Source: Asticcacaulis sp. SL142
Lineage (GTDB): Bacteria; Pseudomonadota; Alphaproteobacteria; Caulobacterales; Caulobacteraceae
Reading direction: 5' to 3'
DNA: 64,000 nucleotides
Assembly (NCBI RefSeq): GCF_026625745.1
Contig: NZ_CP113061.1
Coordinates: 2,815,501 to 2,879,500, forward strand
The position numbers were made by a program, and so were the translations under genes. The notes under the pieces are model-generated. The model ran no database searches and was not told the DNA's origin. It worked only from the letters and a program-made list of their open reading frames with translations. Within the stretch, counting starts at the first letter, position 1; every line of letters starts with the position of its first letter. Shown piece after piece: positions 54,044 through 62,938 of this stretch.

Positions 54044-54970
54044 ATGCTCCGTATTGCGCTCATTTTCGTCCTGATGGTCTTTGTAACCCAGCCGGTTCAG
54101 GCGGCGGTTGAGGACTGGAATCACACTGAGGTCGTAGTGGCGGCTAAGCGTCCGCCGGGCCCGGCCCTGTGGCGCGTCAAAAAGGGCGAGGCCGAGGTGG
54201 TGATCGTCGGCGTCTTGCCAGTATTTCCGAAATCCCAGAGCTGGAGCCAGAAGCGGCTTGAGAATGCGCTGCGCGGGGCCAAGGTGCTGATTACCCCGCC
54301 CGATGCCAAGACTAGTGCGGGCGATGCGGTGAGGGTTTTACGCACTAAGGGGTTGCCCGGCAAACAGACCCTGAAAGATGTTTTGCCGCCTGACCTCAAT
54401 GCCCGTTTTGAAGCGACGGCCAAACGGGCCGGGGTTTCGGCCAAATCGTTTGCACGCGATAAGCCTGTCTGGGCGGGGGCGCGACTGCGGCGTGAGGTGC
54501 TGGAAAAGCGCCGCCTGAGCGCCGATGAGCCGACCGATATGATTGTACGCATCGCCCGCAAACAGGGCGTGCCGGTCAGACCTGCGGGCAAGTACAAAAC
54601 CGGGCCGGTGCTGAAAGACCTGAACCGCCTGAGCGATCAGGATAGCGAGGATTGCCTGCGTTATACGCTGGGCGATATCGACTTCAACATGGATCGCGCC
54701 CCCAAAGCCGCCGCCGCCTGGGCAGTCGGTGATATCCGTAACGTGCGTGCCAATTATCAGGGCGGGGCGATGGCCGCCTGCCTGGAAGGCTCCGACGTCG
54801 GGACGGCCATGCTGGAGCGCAGCGTCGATGATATAGTGGGCGCCATCAACAGCGGTCTGCAAACGCCGGGCAAAACCGTGGTGATTGTGCCGCTGTCGCC
54901 GCTGCTGCGCCAAGGCGGCGCGCTGGATCAATTGCAGGCGCGCGGACTGAAAATCAGCGCGCCTGAATAG
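54044..54970 (+). CDS. TraB/GumN family protein, exported
   Basis: 308 aa. A signal peptide MLRIALIFVLMVFVTQPVQA precedes LWRVKKGEAEVVIVGVLPVFPKSQSW and ALRGAKVLITPPDAK, a pattern seen at the start of TraB/GumN-type proteins. The usual GxxH motif of this family is here VGVLPVFP, without the His, so catalytic function is doubtful. The ATG at 54044 has GAGGGG just upstream. Function unknown. Confidence 0.7.
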   Translation: MLRIALIFVLMVFVTQPVQAAVEDWNHTEVVVAAKRPPGPALWRVKKGEAEVVIVGVLPVFPKSQSWSQKRLENALRGAKVLITPPDAKTSAGDAVRVLRTKGLPGKQTLKDVLPPDLNARFEATAKRAGVSAKSFARDKPVWAGARLRREVLEKRRLSADEPTDMIVRIARKQGVPVRPAGKYKTGPVLKDLNRLSDQDSEDCLRYTLGDIDFNMDRAPKAAAAWAVGDIRNVRANYQGGAMAACLEGSDVGTAMLERSVDDIVGAINSGLQTPGKTVVIVPLSPLLRQGGALDQLQARGLKISAPE

Positions 54971-54973
54971 ATA

Positions 54974-56572
54974 TTACTGAGCTGCCATCGTATCGGCCGG
55001 AGCCGAGGTCCGGATCAGGTGATCAAAGGCCGACAGTCCGGCCTTGGAGCCTTCACCCATCGCGATGATGATCTGCTTATAGGGTACGGTCGTGGCATCG
55101 CCCGCGGCAAACACGCCTGACACAGACGTTTCCGCCCGGTCATTGATTTCAATCTCACCACGCGGCGACAGGGCAACCGTGCCTTTCAGCCATTCGGTAT
55201 TGGGCAACAGGCCGATCTGGACGAAAATGCCCTCAAGTTCAATCGTATGGGCCGTGTCATGGATGCGGTCTTTGTAGGACAGCGCATTGACCTTGGCGCC
55301 ATCGCCATGAACTTCGGTCGTCTGGGCGTTGGTGATGACGGCGACGTTCGGCAAGCTGTAAAGCTTGCGTTGCAGCACCGCGTCCGCGCGCAGTTCAGGC
55401 GCGAACTCCAGCAGGGTGACGTGGGCGACGATACCGGCCAGATCAATCGCCGCTTCTACGCCGGAATTGCCACCGCCGATGACCGCCGTACGCTTACCCT
55501 TAAACAGCGGGCCGTCGCAGTGCGGGCAATAGGCCACGCCCTTGTTGCGGTATTGATCTTCGCCGGGCACACCCATCTGACGCCAGCGGGCGCCGGTGGA
55601 AATGATGACCGTGCGTGATTTGACCGAGGCGCCATTTTCGAGTTTGACCTCGATCAGGCCGCCGGGGACGCTGGCGGGCACTAGGCCGACGGCGCGTTGC
55701 AGGTTCATGATATCGACGTCATATTCCTTGACGTGCTGCTCCAACGCGCTTGCCAGCTTTGGGCCCTCGGTGTGGGAGACCGAGATGAAGTTTTCAATCG
55801 CCATGGTATCGAGCACCTGACCGCCGAAGCGTTCCGCGACCACACCGGTGCGGATGCCTTTGCGGGCCGCATAGATGGCCGAGGCTGCACCGGCCGGGCC
55901 GCCGCCGACGATCAGCACGTCAAATTCCGACTTGGCATTGATCTTTTCGGCTTCGCGGGCATGAGCGCCGGTGTCGATCTTGGCGAGAATTTCTTCGAGG
56001 CCCATACGGCCCTGACCGAAGACTTCGCCGTTGAGGTAGATGCTCGGCACGGCCATGACCTGACGGGCTTCAACTTCGGCCTGAAACAGCGCGCCGTCAA
56101 TGGCGACGTGCTTGATTTTGGGGTTTAAGACGCTCATCAGATTAAGCGCCTGCACCACGTCCGGGCAGTTCTGGCACGACAGGGAGAAATAGGTTTCAAA
56201 GCGCAGTTCGCCGTCGATATCGAGCGCCTTGACCTGCTCGATCACATCGGCCTCGACCTTGGGCGGATGTCCACCAACCCACAACAGGGCCAGCACCAGC
56301 GAGGTGAACTCATGGCCCATCGGCAGGCCCGCAAAGGTGGCGGCTACATCCGGCGATCCAGCGCGCACGATATCAAATGACGGAACGCGCTCACCACCTG
56401 ATGATACCTTAAGCGTCACCTTATCCGAGGCGGCGACGATATCTTCGAGCAGGTCAACCAGTTCGCGCGATTTTGAGCTGTCATCGACATGCGCCACCAG
56501 TTCGATCGGCGTGCGCAGATTTACCAGATAGGCTTTTAGTTGCGTTTTCGCTGCGTCATCAAGCATGGTCAC
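54974..56572 (-). CDS. ahpF: Alkyl hydroperoxide reductase subunit F
   Basis: NADH-dependent flavoprotein that reduces AhpC. 532 aa, full length. The N-terminal thioredoxin-like pair has the redox motif [12 protein letters not shown] (about 136-147). The thioredoxin-reductase part has an FAD motif [17 protein letters not shown], the catalytic CPHCDGP, and the NAD-binding [16 protein letters not shown]. It follows ahpC on the same strand across a 238-bp gap with a composite hairpin element. Confidence 0.96.
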   Translation of the reverse strand: MTMLDDAAKTQLKAYLVNLRTPIELVAHVDDSSKSRELVDLLEDIVAASDKVTLKVSSGGERVPSFDIVRAGSPDVAATFAGLPMGHEFTSLVLALLWVGGHPPKVEADVIEQVKALDIDGELRFETYFSLSCQNCPDVVQALNLMSVLNPKIKHVAIDGALFQAEVEARQVMAVPSIYLNGEVFGQGRMGLEEILAKIDTGAHAREAEKINAKSEFDVLIVGGGPAGAASAIYAARKGIRTGVVAERFGGQVLDTMAIENFISVSHTEGPKLASALEQHVKEYDVDIMNLQRAVGLVPASVPGGLIEVKLENGASVKSRTVIISTGARWRQMGVPGEDQYRNKGVAYCPHCDGPLFKGKRTAVIGGGNSGVEAAIDLAGIVAHVTLLEFAPELRADAVLQRKLYSLPNVAVITNAQTTEVHGDGAKVNALSYKDRIHDTAHTIELEGIFVQIGLLPNTEWLKGTVALSPRGEIEINDRAETSVSGVFAAGDATTVPYKQIIIAMGEGSKAGLSAFDHLIRTSAPADTMAAQ

Positions 56573-56583
56573 GTCCTTAATCT

Positions 56584-56804
56584 CATGGGGGAAAACAGCT
56601 TTTCCCCCATGTGCCCCCTGCCTATTCGGAGAAAAATTTCCTTGGGGCGGCCCTACGGAAATTTTTCACATATTGTCTTGTTTAAGACGGGTTCTAGGCG
56701 GAGGCGGGGTTGATTTTCATTGTCTATATTCAGGCTCCGCAAAGCCTGGGTATGGAAAATGAATAGGTGGGGGGGACATGGGGGGAGATCCGTCTCCCCC
56801 CATG
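56584..56804. repeat. Composite hairpin element between ahpC and ahpF
   Basis: Nearly all of the 238-bp gap is inverted repeats. Along the minus strand: CATGGGGGGAGA/TCTCCCCCCATG (56777-56804, perfect 12-bp stem, 4-nt loop) six bases after the ahpC stop; a nested hairpin (56713-56760; inner CAGGCT/AGCCTG, outer ATTTTCAT/ATGGAAAAT); repeat A (listed separately); and CATGGGGGAAAA/TTTTCCCCCATG (56584-56611, perfect 12-bp stem, 4-nt loop) just before the ahpF ribosome binding site. No stem ends in a clean T-run. Same order as in the ilvC-ilvB gap. Confidence 0.7.
56624..56668. repeat. Dispersed palindromic repeat A, copy 2
   Basis: Starts TATTCGGAGAAAAATTTCC and ends ACGGAAATTTTTCA with a TTGGGGCGGCCCT core. 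Nearly identical to 10804-10846; the arms GAAAAATTTCC and GGAAATTTTTC form a long stem. Confidence 0.75.
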
Positions 56805-56810
56805 AGTGGG

Positions 56811-57374
56811 CTAGATCTTGCCAACAAGGTCGAAAGACGGCGCGAGAGTCTTTTCGCCTTCTTCCCACTTGGCCGGGCACACTTCACCGGGGTGAGACGC
56901 GACGTATTGCGCGGCCTTAACCTTACGCAGCAGTTCGGAGGCGTTGCGGCCAACACCTTCGGAGGTGATTTCCATGAACTGAATGATGCCTTCAGGGTCA
57001 ACCAGGAAGGTGGCGCGGTCAGCCAAGCCAACGCCCGGACGCATCACATCAAAGTTGTTGGTGATGGTGCCCGATTGGTCACCGACCATGAAATAGTTGA
57101 TTTTGCCAATGGCAGGCGACGTGTCGTGCCAGGCCTTATGGCTGAAGTGCGTGTCGGTCGAGACCGAAAAGACTTCGACATTGATGTCTTTCAGGGTCGG
57201 GTAGATGCCGGCCAGATCTTCGAGTTCAGTCGGGCAAACAAAGGTAAAGTCAGCCGGATAGAAGAAGAAGATCGACCACTTGCCTTTGGTGTCGGCGTCG
57301 GAGATGTCGACGAACTTGCCTTCTTTATAGGCGGTGGCTTTGAACGGCTTGATGGGGGTGTTGATAAGGGCCAT
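56811..57374 (-). CDS. ahpC: Alkyl hydroperoxide reductase subunit C (2-Cys peroxiredoxin)
   Basis: Reduces peroxides with a peroxidatic Cys47 in [10 protein letters not shown] and a resolving Cys in GEVCPAKW near the C-terminus. 187 aa, as in E. coli AhpC. Other signatures are YPADFTF and [14 protein letters not shown]. It has its own upstream region with an inverted repeat typical of a LysR-type site, is followed by ahpF, and is preceded by ahpD. Confidence 0.97.
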   Translation of the reverse strand: MALINTPIKPFKATAYKEGKFVDISDADTKGKWSIFFFYPADFTFVCPTELEDLAGIYPTLKDINVEVFSVSTDTHFSHKAWHDTSPAIGKINYFMVGDQSGTITNNFDVMRPGVGLADRATFLVDPEGIIQFMEITSEGVGRNASELLRKVKAAQYVASHPGEVCPAKWEEGEKTLAPSFDLVGKI

Positions 57375-57436
57375 TGGTCTTCCTCGTGATTGTGCAGTGC
57401 AGAGCCACGGTTATTCCCAATCGCGTCACAAAAATC

Positions 57437-57468
57437 AAATCTATTTTATTTTAAATTATTATAGATTT
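57437..57468. promoter_or_regulatory. Candidate OxyR operator upstream of ahpC
   Basis: AAATCTAT (57437-57444) and ATAGATTT (57461-57468) form a perfect 8-bp inverted repeat with a 16-bp AT-only spacer, about 63-95 bases upstream of the ahpC start. CTAT/ATAG half-sites are the core of OxyR recognition, and oxyR lies 0.8 kb away. The spacing differs from the E. coli consensus, so this is a candidate only. Confidence 0.45.
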
Positions 57469-57471
57469 TAC

Positions 57472-58041
57472 TTATTGAGCCGCATGCGGAACATTTACCA
57501 GAGACAAGGGGGCTGTGCGTGCGCTTTCGGCGCGGATGACCGACGAGACCGCATTGACCACAGCCGCGATTTTCAAAGCTGCCTGAACCTGCAGATTGGT
57601 CATGCCATGGCCGCGCAGGACTTTTTCGTGGGAATCCAGGCATAGCCCGCAACCATTTATGGCTGATACTGCCAGCGACCATAGCTCATAATCCAGCTTA
57701 GGCACACCCGGATTGGCCAGCACGTTCATACGCAAACTGGCGCGCAAGGATGCATATTCCTGATTGTGCATAAGGTGCAGCGACCGGTAATAGACATTGT
57801 TCATGGCCATTATCGCCGCGACGGAGCGGGCCGCATCGGCGGCTTCGTCCGATAAGGTTGCCGCACTTGCCGCCTCAATGTGCTGGATCACCTCGGCGAC
57901 CCCTATCGCGTGGGCGCAAGATAGAAACGTGCCCCACTTTTGCTGTTCGGTAAGCAAGGTCTCTTCGGCCAGATTGGTGAGGTTGATGGCAATGTCACCG
58001 GCATAGGCGGGCATAAGCTGGGTTAGCGACTGAACGGACAT
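57472..58041 (-). CDS. ahpD: AhpD-family alkylhydroperoxidase/thiol reductant
   Basis: 189 aa. The CxxC pair is Cys131-Cys134 with His138 in NGCGLCLDSHEKVLRGHG, nearly the same positions as in Mycobacterium AhpD (130, 133, 137). There it links AhpC to lipoamide as electron donor. Here ahpF is also present, so AhpC may have two reductants. The ATG at 58041 has GAGGAA upstream; an extension to 58122 is open but unsupported. Divergent from oxyR. Confidence 0.93.
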   Translation of the reverse strand: MSVQSLTQLMPAYAGDIAINLTNLAEETLLTEQQKWGTFLSCAHAIGVAEVIQHIEAASAATLSDEAADAARSVAAIMAMNNVYYRSLHLMHNQEYASLRASLRMNVLANPGVPKLDYELWSLAVSAINGCGLCLDSHEKVLRGHGMTNLQVQAALKIAAVVNAVSSVIRAESARTAPLSLVNVPHAAQ

Positions 58042-58192
58042 AGCCTGTGTTCCTCTGCTGTCTTTGTTGCGGGTAATATAGGCCTTTTTGTGCGCTTTGT
58101 GCAGGGCTTGACGATGCGGCATAAAGGATCGACCGGTAAAAATTAATTGATTGATTTTGCATCTGCGATAAATCCGCCTTATATGGATAATT

Positions 58193-59104
58193 ATGTTACC
58201 GACCCTTAGACAACTTCAGTACCTCAAGCTTCTGGCCCATCACCAAAGCTTCATGGCGGCTTCCGAAGCCGCCCATGTCTCGCAGCCTGCTTTGTCGTCA
58301 GGCATAGCTGAGCTTGAAAAAATTCTGGGCGCGCGGCTGGTGGACCGGGCGCGCGGAAAGGTCATCCTGACCAAGGTCGGCGAAGAGACCCTTAAACGCG
58401 CCGAGGATATTCTGGCGCGAGCCGAAGATTTGGTCGAGGCAGCCCAGGCGGCCAATCACCCACTGTCGGGCCGGTTCCGATTGGGGGTGATACCCACGGT
58501 AGCGCCCTATCTGCTGCCCAAGGCACTGGTGTCTTTGCGCAAAGAATTTCCGCAGTTGAAGCTGTTCCTGCGCGAAGACCAGACGGCTCGGCTTATTACG
58601 GCCCTCAAAAGCGGTTCGCTCGATGCAGCCATTATCGCCTTGCCCTACGATTTGGGCGGGCTTGATCATGCGTTTATTTGCAGGGACGCCATTTTGGCGG
58701 CCATGCCGAGCGATCACCCCTTGGCGCGTGGTGCCAGCATTTCACCGGATGATCTTAAAAGCGAGGAGTTGATCCTGCTGGAGGATGGTCACTGCCTGCG
58801 CGATCATGCTTTGGGTGCCTGTCAGTGGAGCGGCGGCAGTAATGTCGATATGACCGGCCCGCAGACCCTGGCCGGGGGTTTTGCCGCGACATCCCTCAAT
58901 ACGCTGGTGCAGATGGTGGGCTCCGGTCTTGGCGTGTCGCTCCTGCCGGCCATGGCGGTTGAGGCCGGCCTTGCCGGTGGCAGCGAAGTCTCGATCCGGC
59001 CCTTGTCATCCGATAAGGCGTTCCGCGATATCGTCGTCATCTGGCGCGCCGGGTCATCGCGCGCCGCCGAAGCGCGGTTGCTGGCCAAGACCTTGCAAGC
59101 GTGA
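58193..59104 (+). CDS. oxyR: LysR-family peroxide sensor OxyR
   Basis: 303 aa. An N-terminal LysR helix-turn-helix (FMAASEAAHVSQPALSSGIAELEKILG, about 18-45) is followed by the sensor domain. The redox cysteines are Cys201 and Cys210 in GHCLRDHALGAC, nine residues apart as in E. coli OxyR (199 and 208). It is divergent from ahpD-ahpC-ahpF, the expected targets. The 151-bp gap before it is AT-rich near 58140-58190. Confidence 0.95.
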   Translation: MLPTLRQLQYLKLLAHHQSFMAASEAAHVSQPALSSGIAELEKILGARLVDRARGKVILTKVGEETLKRAEDILARAEDLVEAAQAANHPLSGRFRLGVIPTVAPYLLPKALVSLRKEFPQLKLFLREDQTARLITALKSGSLDAAIIALPYDLGGLDHAFICRDAILAAMPSDHPLARGASISPDDLKSEELILLEDGHCLRDHALGACQWSGGSNVDMTGPQTLAGGFAATSLNTLVQMVGSGLGVSLLPAMAVEAGLAGGSEVSIRPLSSDKAFRDIVVIWRAGSSRAAEARLLAKTLQA

Positions 59105-59113
59105 TGAAATTTT

Positions 59114-59133
59114 GTTATAACTTTTGTTATAAC
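59114..59133. promoter_or_regulatory. Tandem GTTATAAC palindromes, candidate toxin-antitoxin operator
   Basis: GTTATAAC occurs at 59114-59121 and 59126-59133, 12 bp apart, each preceded by TTT. Each copy is a perfect 8-bp palindrome containing a TATAAC -10-like hexamer, and the pair lies 11 bp before the antitoxin ATG. This fits autorepression by the antitoxin over its own promoter. Only nine bp separate it from the oxyR stop. Confidence 0.6.
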
Positions 59134-59143
59134 GAGGTGTGTC

Positions 59144-59365
59144 ATGGAACTCAAAATTACGAAAATTGGAAACTCTCTGGGGGTTATTCTGCCCAAAGAA
59201 GTCGCTGGGCACCTTAAGGTCGATAAGGGCGACAGCCTGTGGTTAAATGAATCTCCGGCAGGTTATACCTTAACGCCTTACGATCCCGAATTTAGCGTCC
59301 AAATGGATGCCGCCCGCGCTATTATGAAAAAGCGCCGTAATGTGCTGCGGGAACTGGCTAAGTGA
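59144..59365 (+). CDS. AbrB/MazE-type antitoxin
   Basis: A 73-aa antitoxin. The N-terminal swapped-hairpin DNA-binding motif is MELKITKIGNSLGVILPKEV with VDKGDSLWL, and the C-terminal tail (about 45-73) is the expected toxin-binding part. GAGG precedes the ATG. Its stop overlaps the GTG start of doc by four bases (GTGA). The AbrB-Doc pairing is a variant of the more familiar Phd-Doc arrangement. Confidence 0.88.
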   Translation: MELKITKIGNSLGVILPKEVAGHLKVDKGDSLWLNESPAGYTLTPYDPEFSVQMDAARAIMKKRRNVLRELAK

Positions 59366-59748
59366 GCGAATATCGCTGGCTCAGGGAAGATACGCTCTTA
59401 GCCATTCATGACGAACAACTTGCCGAACATGGCGGGCTGTCAGGGATTCGTGATCTGAAGCTTTTGCAGTCGGCAGTGGCGCGTCCGCAGCAGATCATGC
59501 ATTATGGGCAGCCCGATATTGCCGAATTGGCAGCGGCCTATGGTTATGGCATATCGCGCAATCATCCCTTTCTGGATGGTAATAAGCGCACAGCTTTCGT
59601 GTCGGTCGAACTCTTTCTGCTTTTAAATGGTTTTGAGCTAACGGCAGATGATGCTGTCTGTGTGCTGACTATGCTGAATGTTGCGAGCGGTGATATTACC
59701 GAGGCTGATTTTGCAGACTGGATCAGGGTGCATCTCAGGCAAGCTTAG
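59362..59748 (+). CDS. doc: Death-on-curing (Doc) family toxin
   Basis: 128 aa, Fic fold. The catalytic motif is HPFLDGNKR (68-76), which fits the HxFx(D/N)xNKR Doc signature with His68. P1 Doc phosphorylates elongation factor Tu and blocks translation. Other family segments are HGGLSGIRDLKLLQSAVARP and ELAAAYGYGI. The start is GTG at 59362 inside the antitoxin stop, so translation is coupled. Confidence 0.92.
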   Translation: MSEYRWLREDTLLAIHDEQLAEHGGLSGIRDLKLLQSAVARPQQIMHYGQPDIAELAAAYGYGISRNHPFLDGNKRTAFVSVELFLLLNGFELTADDAVCVLTMLNVASGDITEADFADWIRVHLRQA

Positions 59749-59801
59749 CTTTTTAAACAAACCCCTACATTTTTCCATCATTTGCGACTATATAGCCGCC
59801 T

Positions 59802-60644
59802 ATGACGCGCCCGTTTCTAAAGATGAATGGCCTTGGCAATGATTTCGTTGTCATTGATGCCCGCGACGCTGGCTTTGCACCGCGCACGGAAGATATCCGC
59901 GCGTGGGGTGACCGTGCGTCCGGCATTGGCTTTGACCAGTTGATCGCCATCGAAGGGTCTGAGACCGGCGATGCCTTCATGCGGGTGTGGAATTCCGATG
60001 GCGGTACGGTCGAGACCTGCGGCAATGCTCTGCGCTGTGTTGGCTGGGTGCTGGATAAGGCGAGCGATAGCGGCGAACTGACCATCGATACTCTGGGCGG
60101 ACCAACGACGGCCAAGGTGCTGGAGGCGGATGCCCGCACCGGCATGGTCAGCGTCGATATGGGTAAGCCGCGGCTGGACTGGGCTCAAATCCCCTTAGGC
60201 GAAGAGATGGATACGCTTAGGTTGGAATTACAAATCGGGCCGATCGACGCACCGCTCTATCACACGCCGGTCGCAGTCAGCATGGGCAATCCGCATGTGG
60301 TATTTTTTGTCGATGATGTCATGGCGGTTGATGTTGAACGCTCGGGCAGCCTGATCGAGCATCACCCGCTGTTCCCCGAAGGCGTCAATGTCGAATTCGC
60401 GCAGGTGATAGATCGCAATACCATCCGTATGCGGGTGTGGGAACGTGGAGCCGGCATCACTAAGGCCTGTGGCACTGGTGCCTGTGCGACTTTGGTGGCG
60501 GCGGCGCGCCGTGGCCTGACAGAGCGGCACGGCAATGTCATCATGGACGGCGGGCCGCTGCATATCCTGTGGCGCGCATCGGATGATCATGTCATCATGA
60601 CCGGCCCGGTTGAGGTTGAATTTGAGGGCCAGCTTGATGGCTGA
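59802..60644 (+). CDS. dapF: Diaminopimelate epimerase
   Basis: Converts LL- to meso-diaminopimelate for lysine and peptidoglycan. 280 aa. The two catalytic cysteines are Cys73 in ETCGNALRC and about Cys222 in KACGTGACA. The N-terminal FLKMNGLGNDFVVIDAR is typical. The mtaB start lies inside its 3' end by eight bases. Confidence 0.97.
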   Translation: MTRPFLKMNGLGNDFVVIDARDAGFAPRTEDIRAWGDRASGIGFDQLIAIEGSETGDAFMRVWNSDGGTVETCGNALRCVGWVLDKASDSGELTIDTLGGPTTAKVLEADARTGMVSVDMGKPRLDWAQIPLGEEMDTLRLELQIGPIDAPLYHTPVAVSMGNPHVVFFVDDVMAVDVERSGSLIEHHPLFPEGVNVEFAQVIDRNTIRMRVWERGAGITKACGTGACATLVAAARRGLTERHGNVIMDGGPLHILWRASDDHVIMTGPVEVEFEGQLDG

Positions 60645-61974
60645 CACCCTGCATCCGCATCACCACGAACATGAGGCGCTGAATGAGACGCCCGACACGC
60701 CGGTAAATGTCGCGACCGGCGTAGAAGTCGTGACGTTCGGGTGTCGGCTTAATTCCTATGAATCCGAAGTGATCCGCAAAACCGCTGCAAGTGACGGTTT
60801 GGACGGCGCGATCATTTTTAACACCTGCGCCGTCACCAACGAAGCAGTCCGTCAGGCGCGTCAGGCTATTCGCCGCGCCCGTAAGGAAAACCCGGACGCC
60901 AAGTTGATTGTCACCGGCTGCGCGGCCCAGACCGATCCGGACACGTTCGCCAACATGCCGGAAGTCGATTACCTGATCGGCAATGGCGATAAGGCCAAAT
61001 CGGGGTCTTACACCCTGACGCCCGACAGCGCGCGCATCGTCGTCAATGACATCTTTTCAGTAAAGGAAACGGCGGGGCATCTGATTGATGGCCTGAAAGA
61101 TCGTGCCCGCGCCTATGTCGAGGTACAAAACGGCTGCGATCACCGCTGCACCTTCTGCATCATCCCCTATGGGCGTGGTAATTCACGATCAGCCGCCGCC
61201 GGCGATGTCGTCGGCCAAATTCAGCGACTGGTGGGGGAGGGTTATAACGAAGTCGTCCTCACCGGTGTCGACATGACTTCTTGGGGCGCGGATTTGCCCG
61301 GTACGCCGCAACTGGGCCATCTGGTGGCGCGTATCCTAAAGCATGTTCCGGAGCTTAAGCGGCTTCGCCTGTCGTCGATCGATGCCGCGGAAATTGACGA
61401 TACCTTGCTTAAGGCCTTTGCTGAAGAGGAACGTCTGGCGCCCTATCTGCACCTTTCGTTGCAGCATGGTGACGACATGATCCTTAAGCGCATGAAGCGT
61501 CGTCATAGTCGTGCAGATAGTATTGCCTTGGTCGAAAAAATCCGGTTGGTGCGGCCCGACATTGCCTTCGGGGCCGATATGATCGCGGGCTTCCCGACCG
61601 AGACCGAAGAGCATTTTGCAGGTGCCCTGTCACTGGTTGACGCCTGTGACCTGAGTTTCCTGCACGTCTTTCCGTTCAGCCCGCGTCCGCAAACGCCCGC
61701 CGCCAAGATGCCCCAGCATCCGCGCCCGCTGATCAAGGCCCGCGCCGAACAACTCCGGGCCAAGGGGGCGCAAGCCCTGATCCGTCACCTTGATCGGCAA
61801 ACAGATCGCGATGTCATAGCGGTGGTCGAAAAGCCCGGTTTTGCGCGCGCGCCTGATTTTACCGAAGTGACCTTTACGGGTGAGGCGACCGTCGGCGGGC
61901 TTGCACGATTGCGCATAACCGGCCATGACGGTAAACGCGCCCATGCTAAGCTTATTGGCGCTGAGCTTATTTAA
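60637..61974 (+). CDS. mtaB: tRNA t6A37 methylthiotransferase MtaB
   Basis: A radical SAM enzyme that adds a methylthio group to t6A at position 37 of ANN-decoding tRNAs. 445 aa. The N-terminal cluster cysteines are in TFGCRLNSYES, FNTCAVTNEA and VTGCAAQ. The radical SAM motif is CDHRCTFC (Cys167, 171, 174). A TRAM-like C-terminal part follows. A His-rich N-terminal stretch (LHPHHHEHE) is unusual. The ATG at 60637 follows GAGGGC and overlaps dapF. Confidence 0.94.
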   Translation: MADTLHPHHHEHEALNETPDTPVNVATGVEVVTFGCRLNSYESEVIRKTAASDGLDGAIIFNTCAVTNEAVRQARQAIRRARKENPDAKLIVTGCAAQTDPDTFANMPEVDYLIGNGDKAKSGSYTLTPDSARIVVNDIFSVKETAGHLIDGLKDRARAYVEVQNGCDHRCTFCIIPYGRGNSRSAAAGDVVGQIQRLVGEGYNEVVLTGVDMTSWGADLPGTPQLGHLVARILKHVPELKRLRLSSIDAAEIDDTLLKAFAEEERLAPYLHLSLQHGDDMILKRMKRRHSRADSIALVEKIRLVRPDIAFGADMIAGFPTETEEHFAGALSLVDACDLSFLHVFPFSPRPQTPAAKMPQHPRPLIKARAEQLRAKGAQALIRHLDRQTDRDVIAVVEKPGFARAPDFTEVTFTGEATVGGLARLRITGHDGKRAHAKLIGAELI

Positions 61975-61986
61975 GTCTGGATATTT

Positions 61987-62934
61987 ATGAGCGACGATAA
62001 AAGCAAAAAAGGCGGCTGGCTGTCGCGGTTGACGCAAGGGCTGACCAAGACTTCGACTGAGATCAGCCAGCAAATCACGTCTGTTTTCACGCAAAAGCCG
62101 CTGGACGAAAAAGCGCTTGAAGACCTCGAAGATCTGCTGATCGAAAGCGATTTCGGCCCGCAGATCGCCGCCGATATTGCGCAAAAACTGTCGCAGCAAA
62201 AATTCAATGATCCCAAGGACACCGACGCCATCAAGGCGGCTTTGGCCGACGCCATTGCCGATGAGCTGAAAGGGCGTGAGGACACCTTTGATGCCCTGTC
62301 CGGCCCTAAGCCCTACATTGTCCTGTTTGTCGGGGTGAACGGTTCGGGCAAGACAACCACGCTCGGCAAAATTGCCGCAGACCTGACCTCCAAAGGGGCG
62401 CGGGTTCTGATCGTGGCGGGCGATACCTTCCGGGCAGCCGCGGTTGAGCAGCTTAAGGTCTGGGCTCAGCGGGCCGGTGCCGATTTCATGGGCCGTAAAA
62501 CAGGTGCCGATGCGGCAGGGCTGGCCTATGACGCCTGCGTGCGGGCTAAGGATGAAGGCTATGATGTTGTCCTGATCGATACGGCGGGACGTCTGCAAAA
62601 CAAGCAGCAGCTTATGGATGAACTGCTCAAAATCGTGCGGGTGATCAAGAAGGTCATCGACGGCGCGCCCCATGAGACGCTGCTGGTGCTGGACGCCACC
62701 GTCGGGCGCAATGCCCTGGCGCAGGAGCAGATTTTCGGCCGTCAGGCCTTTGTATCGGGCCTTGTGATGACCAAGCTTGACGGCACGGCGCGCGGTGGCA
62801 TTCTGGTGCCGATCGCCAAGGCGTCGGATGCGCCCATCAAGCTGATTGGGGTGGGCGAAGATATTGATGATTTGCAGCCGTTCAAGGCGCGGGAGTTTGC
62901 CCGCTCCATGGTCGGCCTTGAGCCCTTGGGATAA
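61987..62934 (+). CDS. ftsY: Signal recognition particle receptor FtsY
   Basis: The SRP receptor GTPase at the inner membrane. 315 aa, a short form without the long acidic A-domain of E. coli FtsY. After a Lys/Gly-rich start (KKGGWLSRLTQGLTKTS) comes the N-domain, then the G-domain with GVNGSGKTTTLGKIA, DTFRAAAVEQLK, DTAGRLQNKQQLMDEL and TKLDGTARGG. It lies 12 bp after mtaB and 4 bp before yciB. Confidence 0.97.
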   Translation: MSDDKSKKGGWLSRLTQGLTKTSTEISQQITSVFTQKPLDEKALEDLEDLLIESDFGPQIAADIAQKLSQQKFNDPKDTDAIKAALADAIADELKGREDTFDALSGPKPYIVLFVGVNGSGKTTTLGKIAADLTSKGARVLIVAGDTFRAAAVEQLKVWAQRAGADFMGRKTGADAAGLAYDACVRAKDEGYDVVLIDTAGRLQNKQQLMDELLKIVRVIKKVIDGAPHETLLVLDATVGRNALAQEQIFGRQAFVSGLVMTKLDGTARGGILVPIAKASDAPIKLIGVGEDIDDLQPFKAREFARSMVGLEPLG

Positions 62935-62938
62935 GCCT

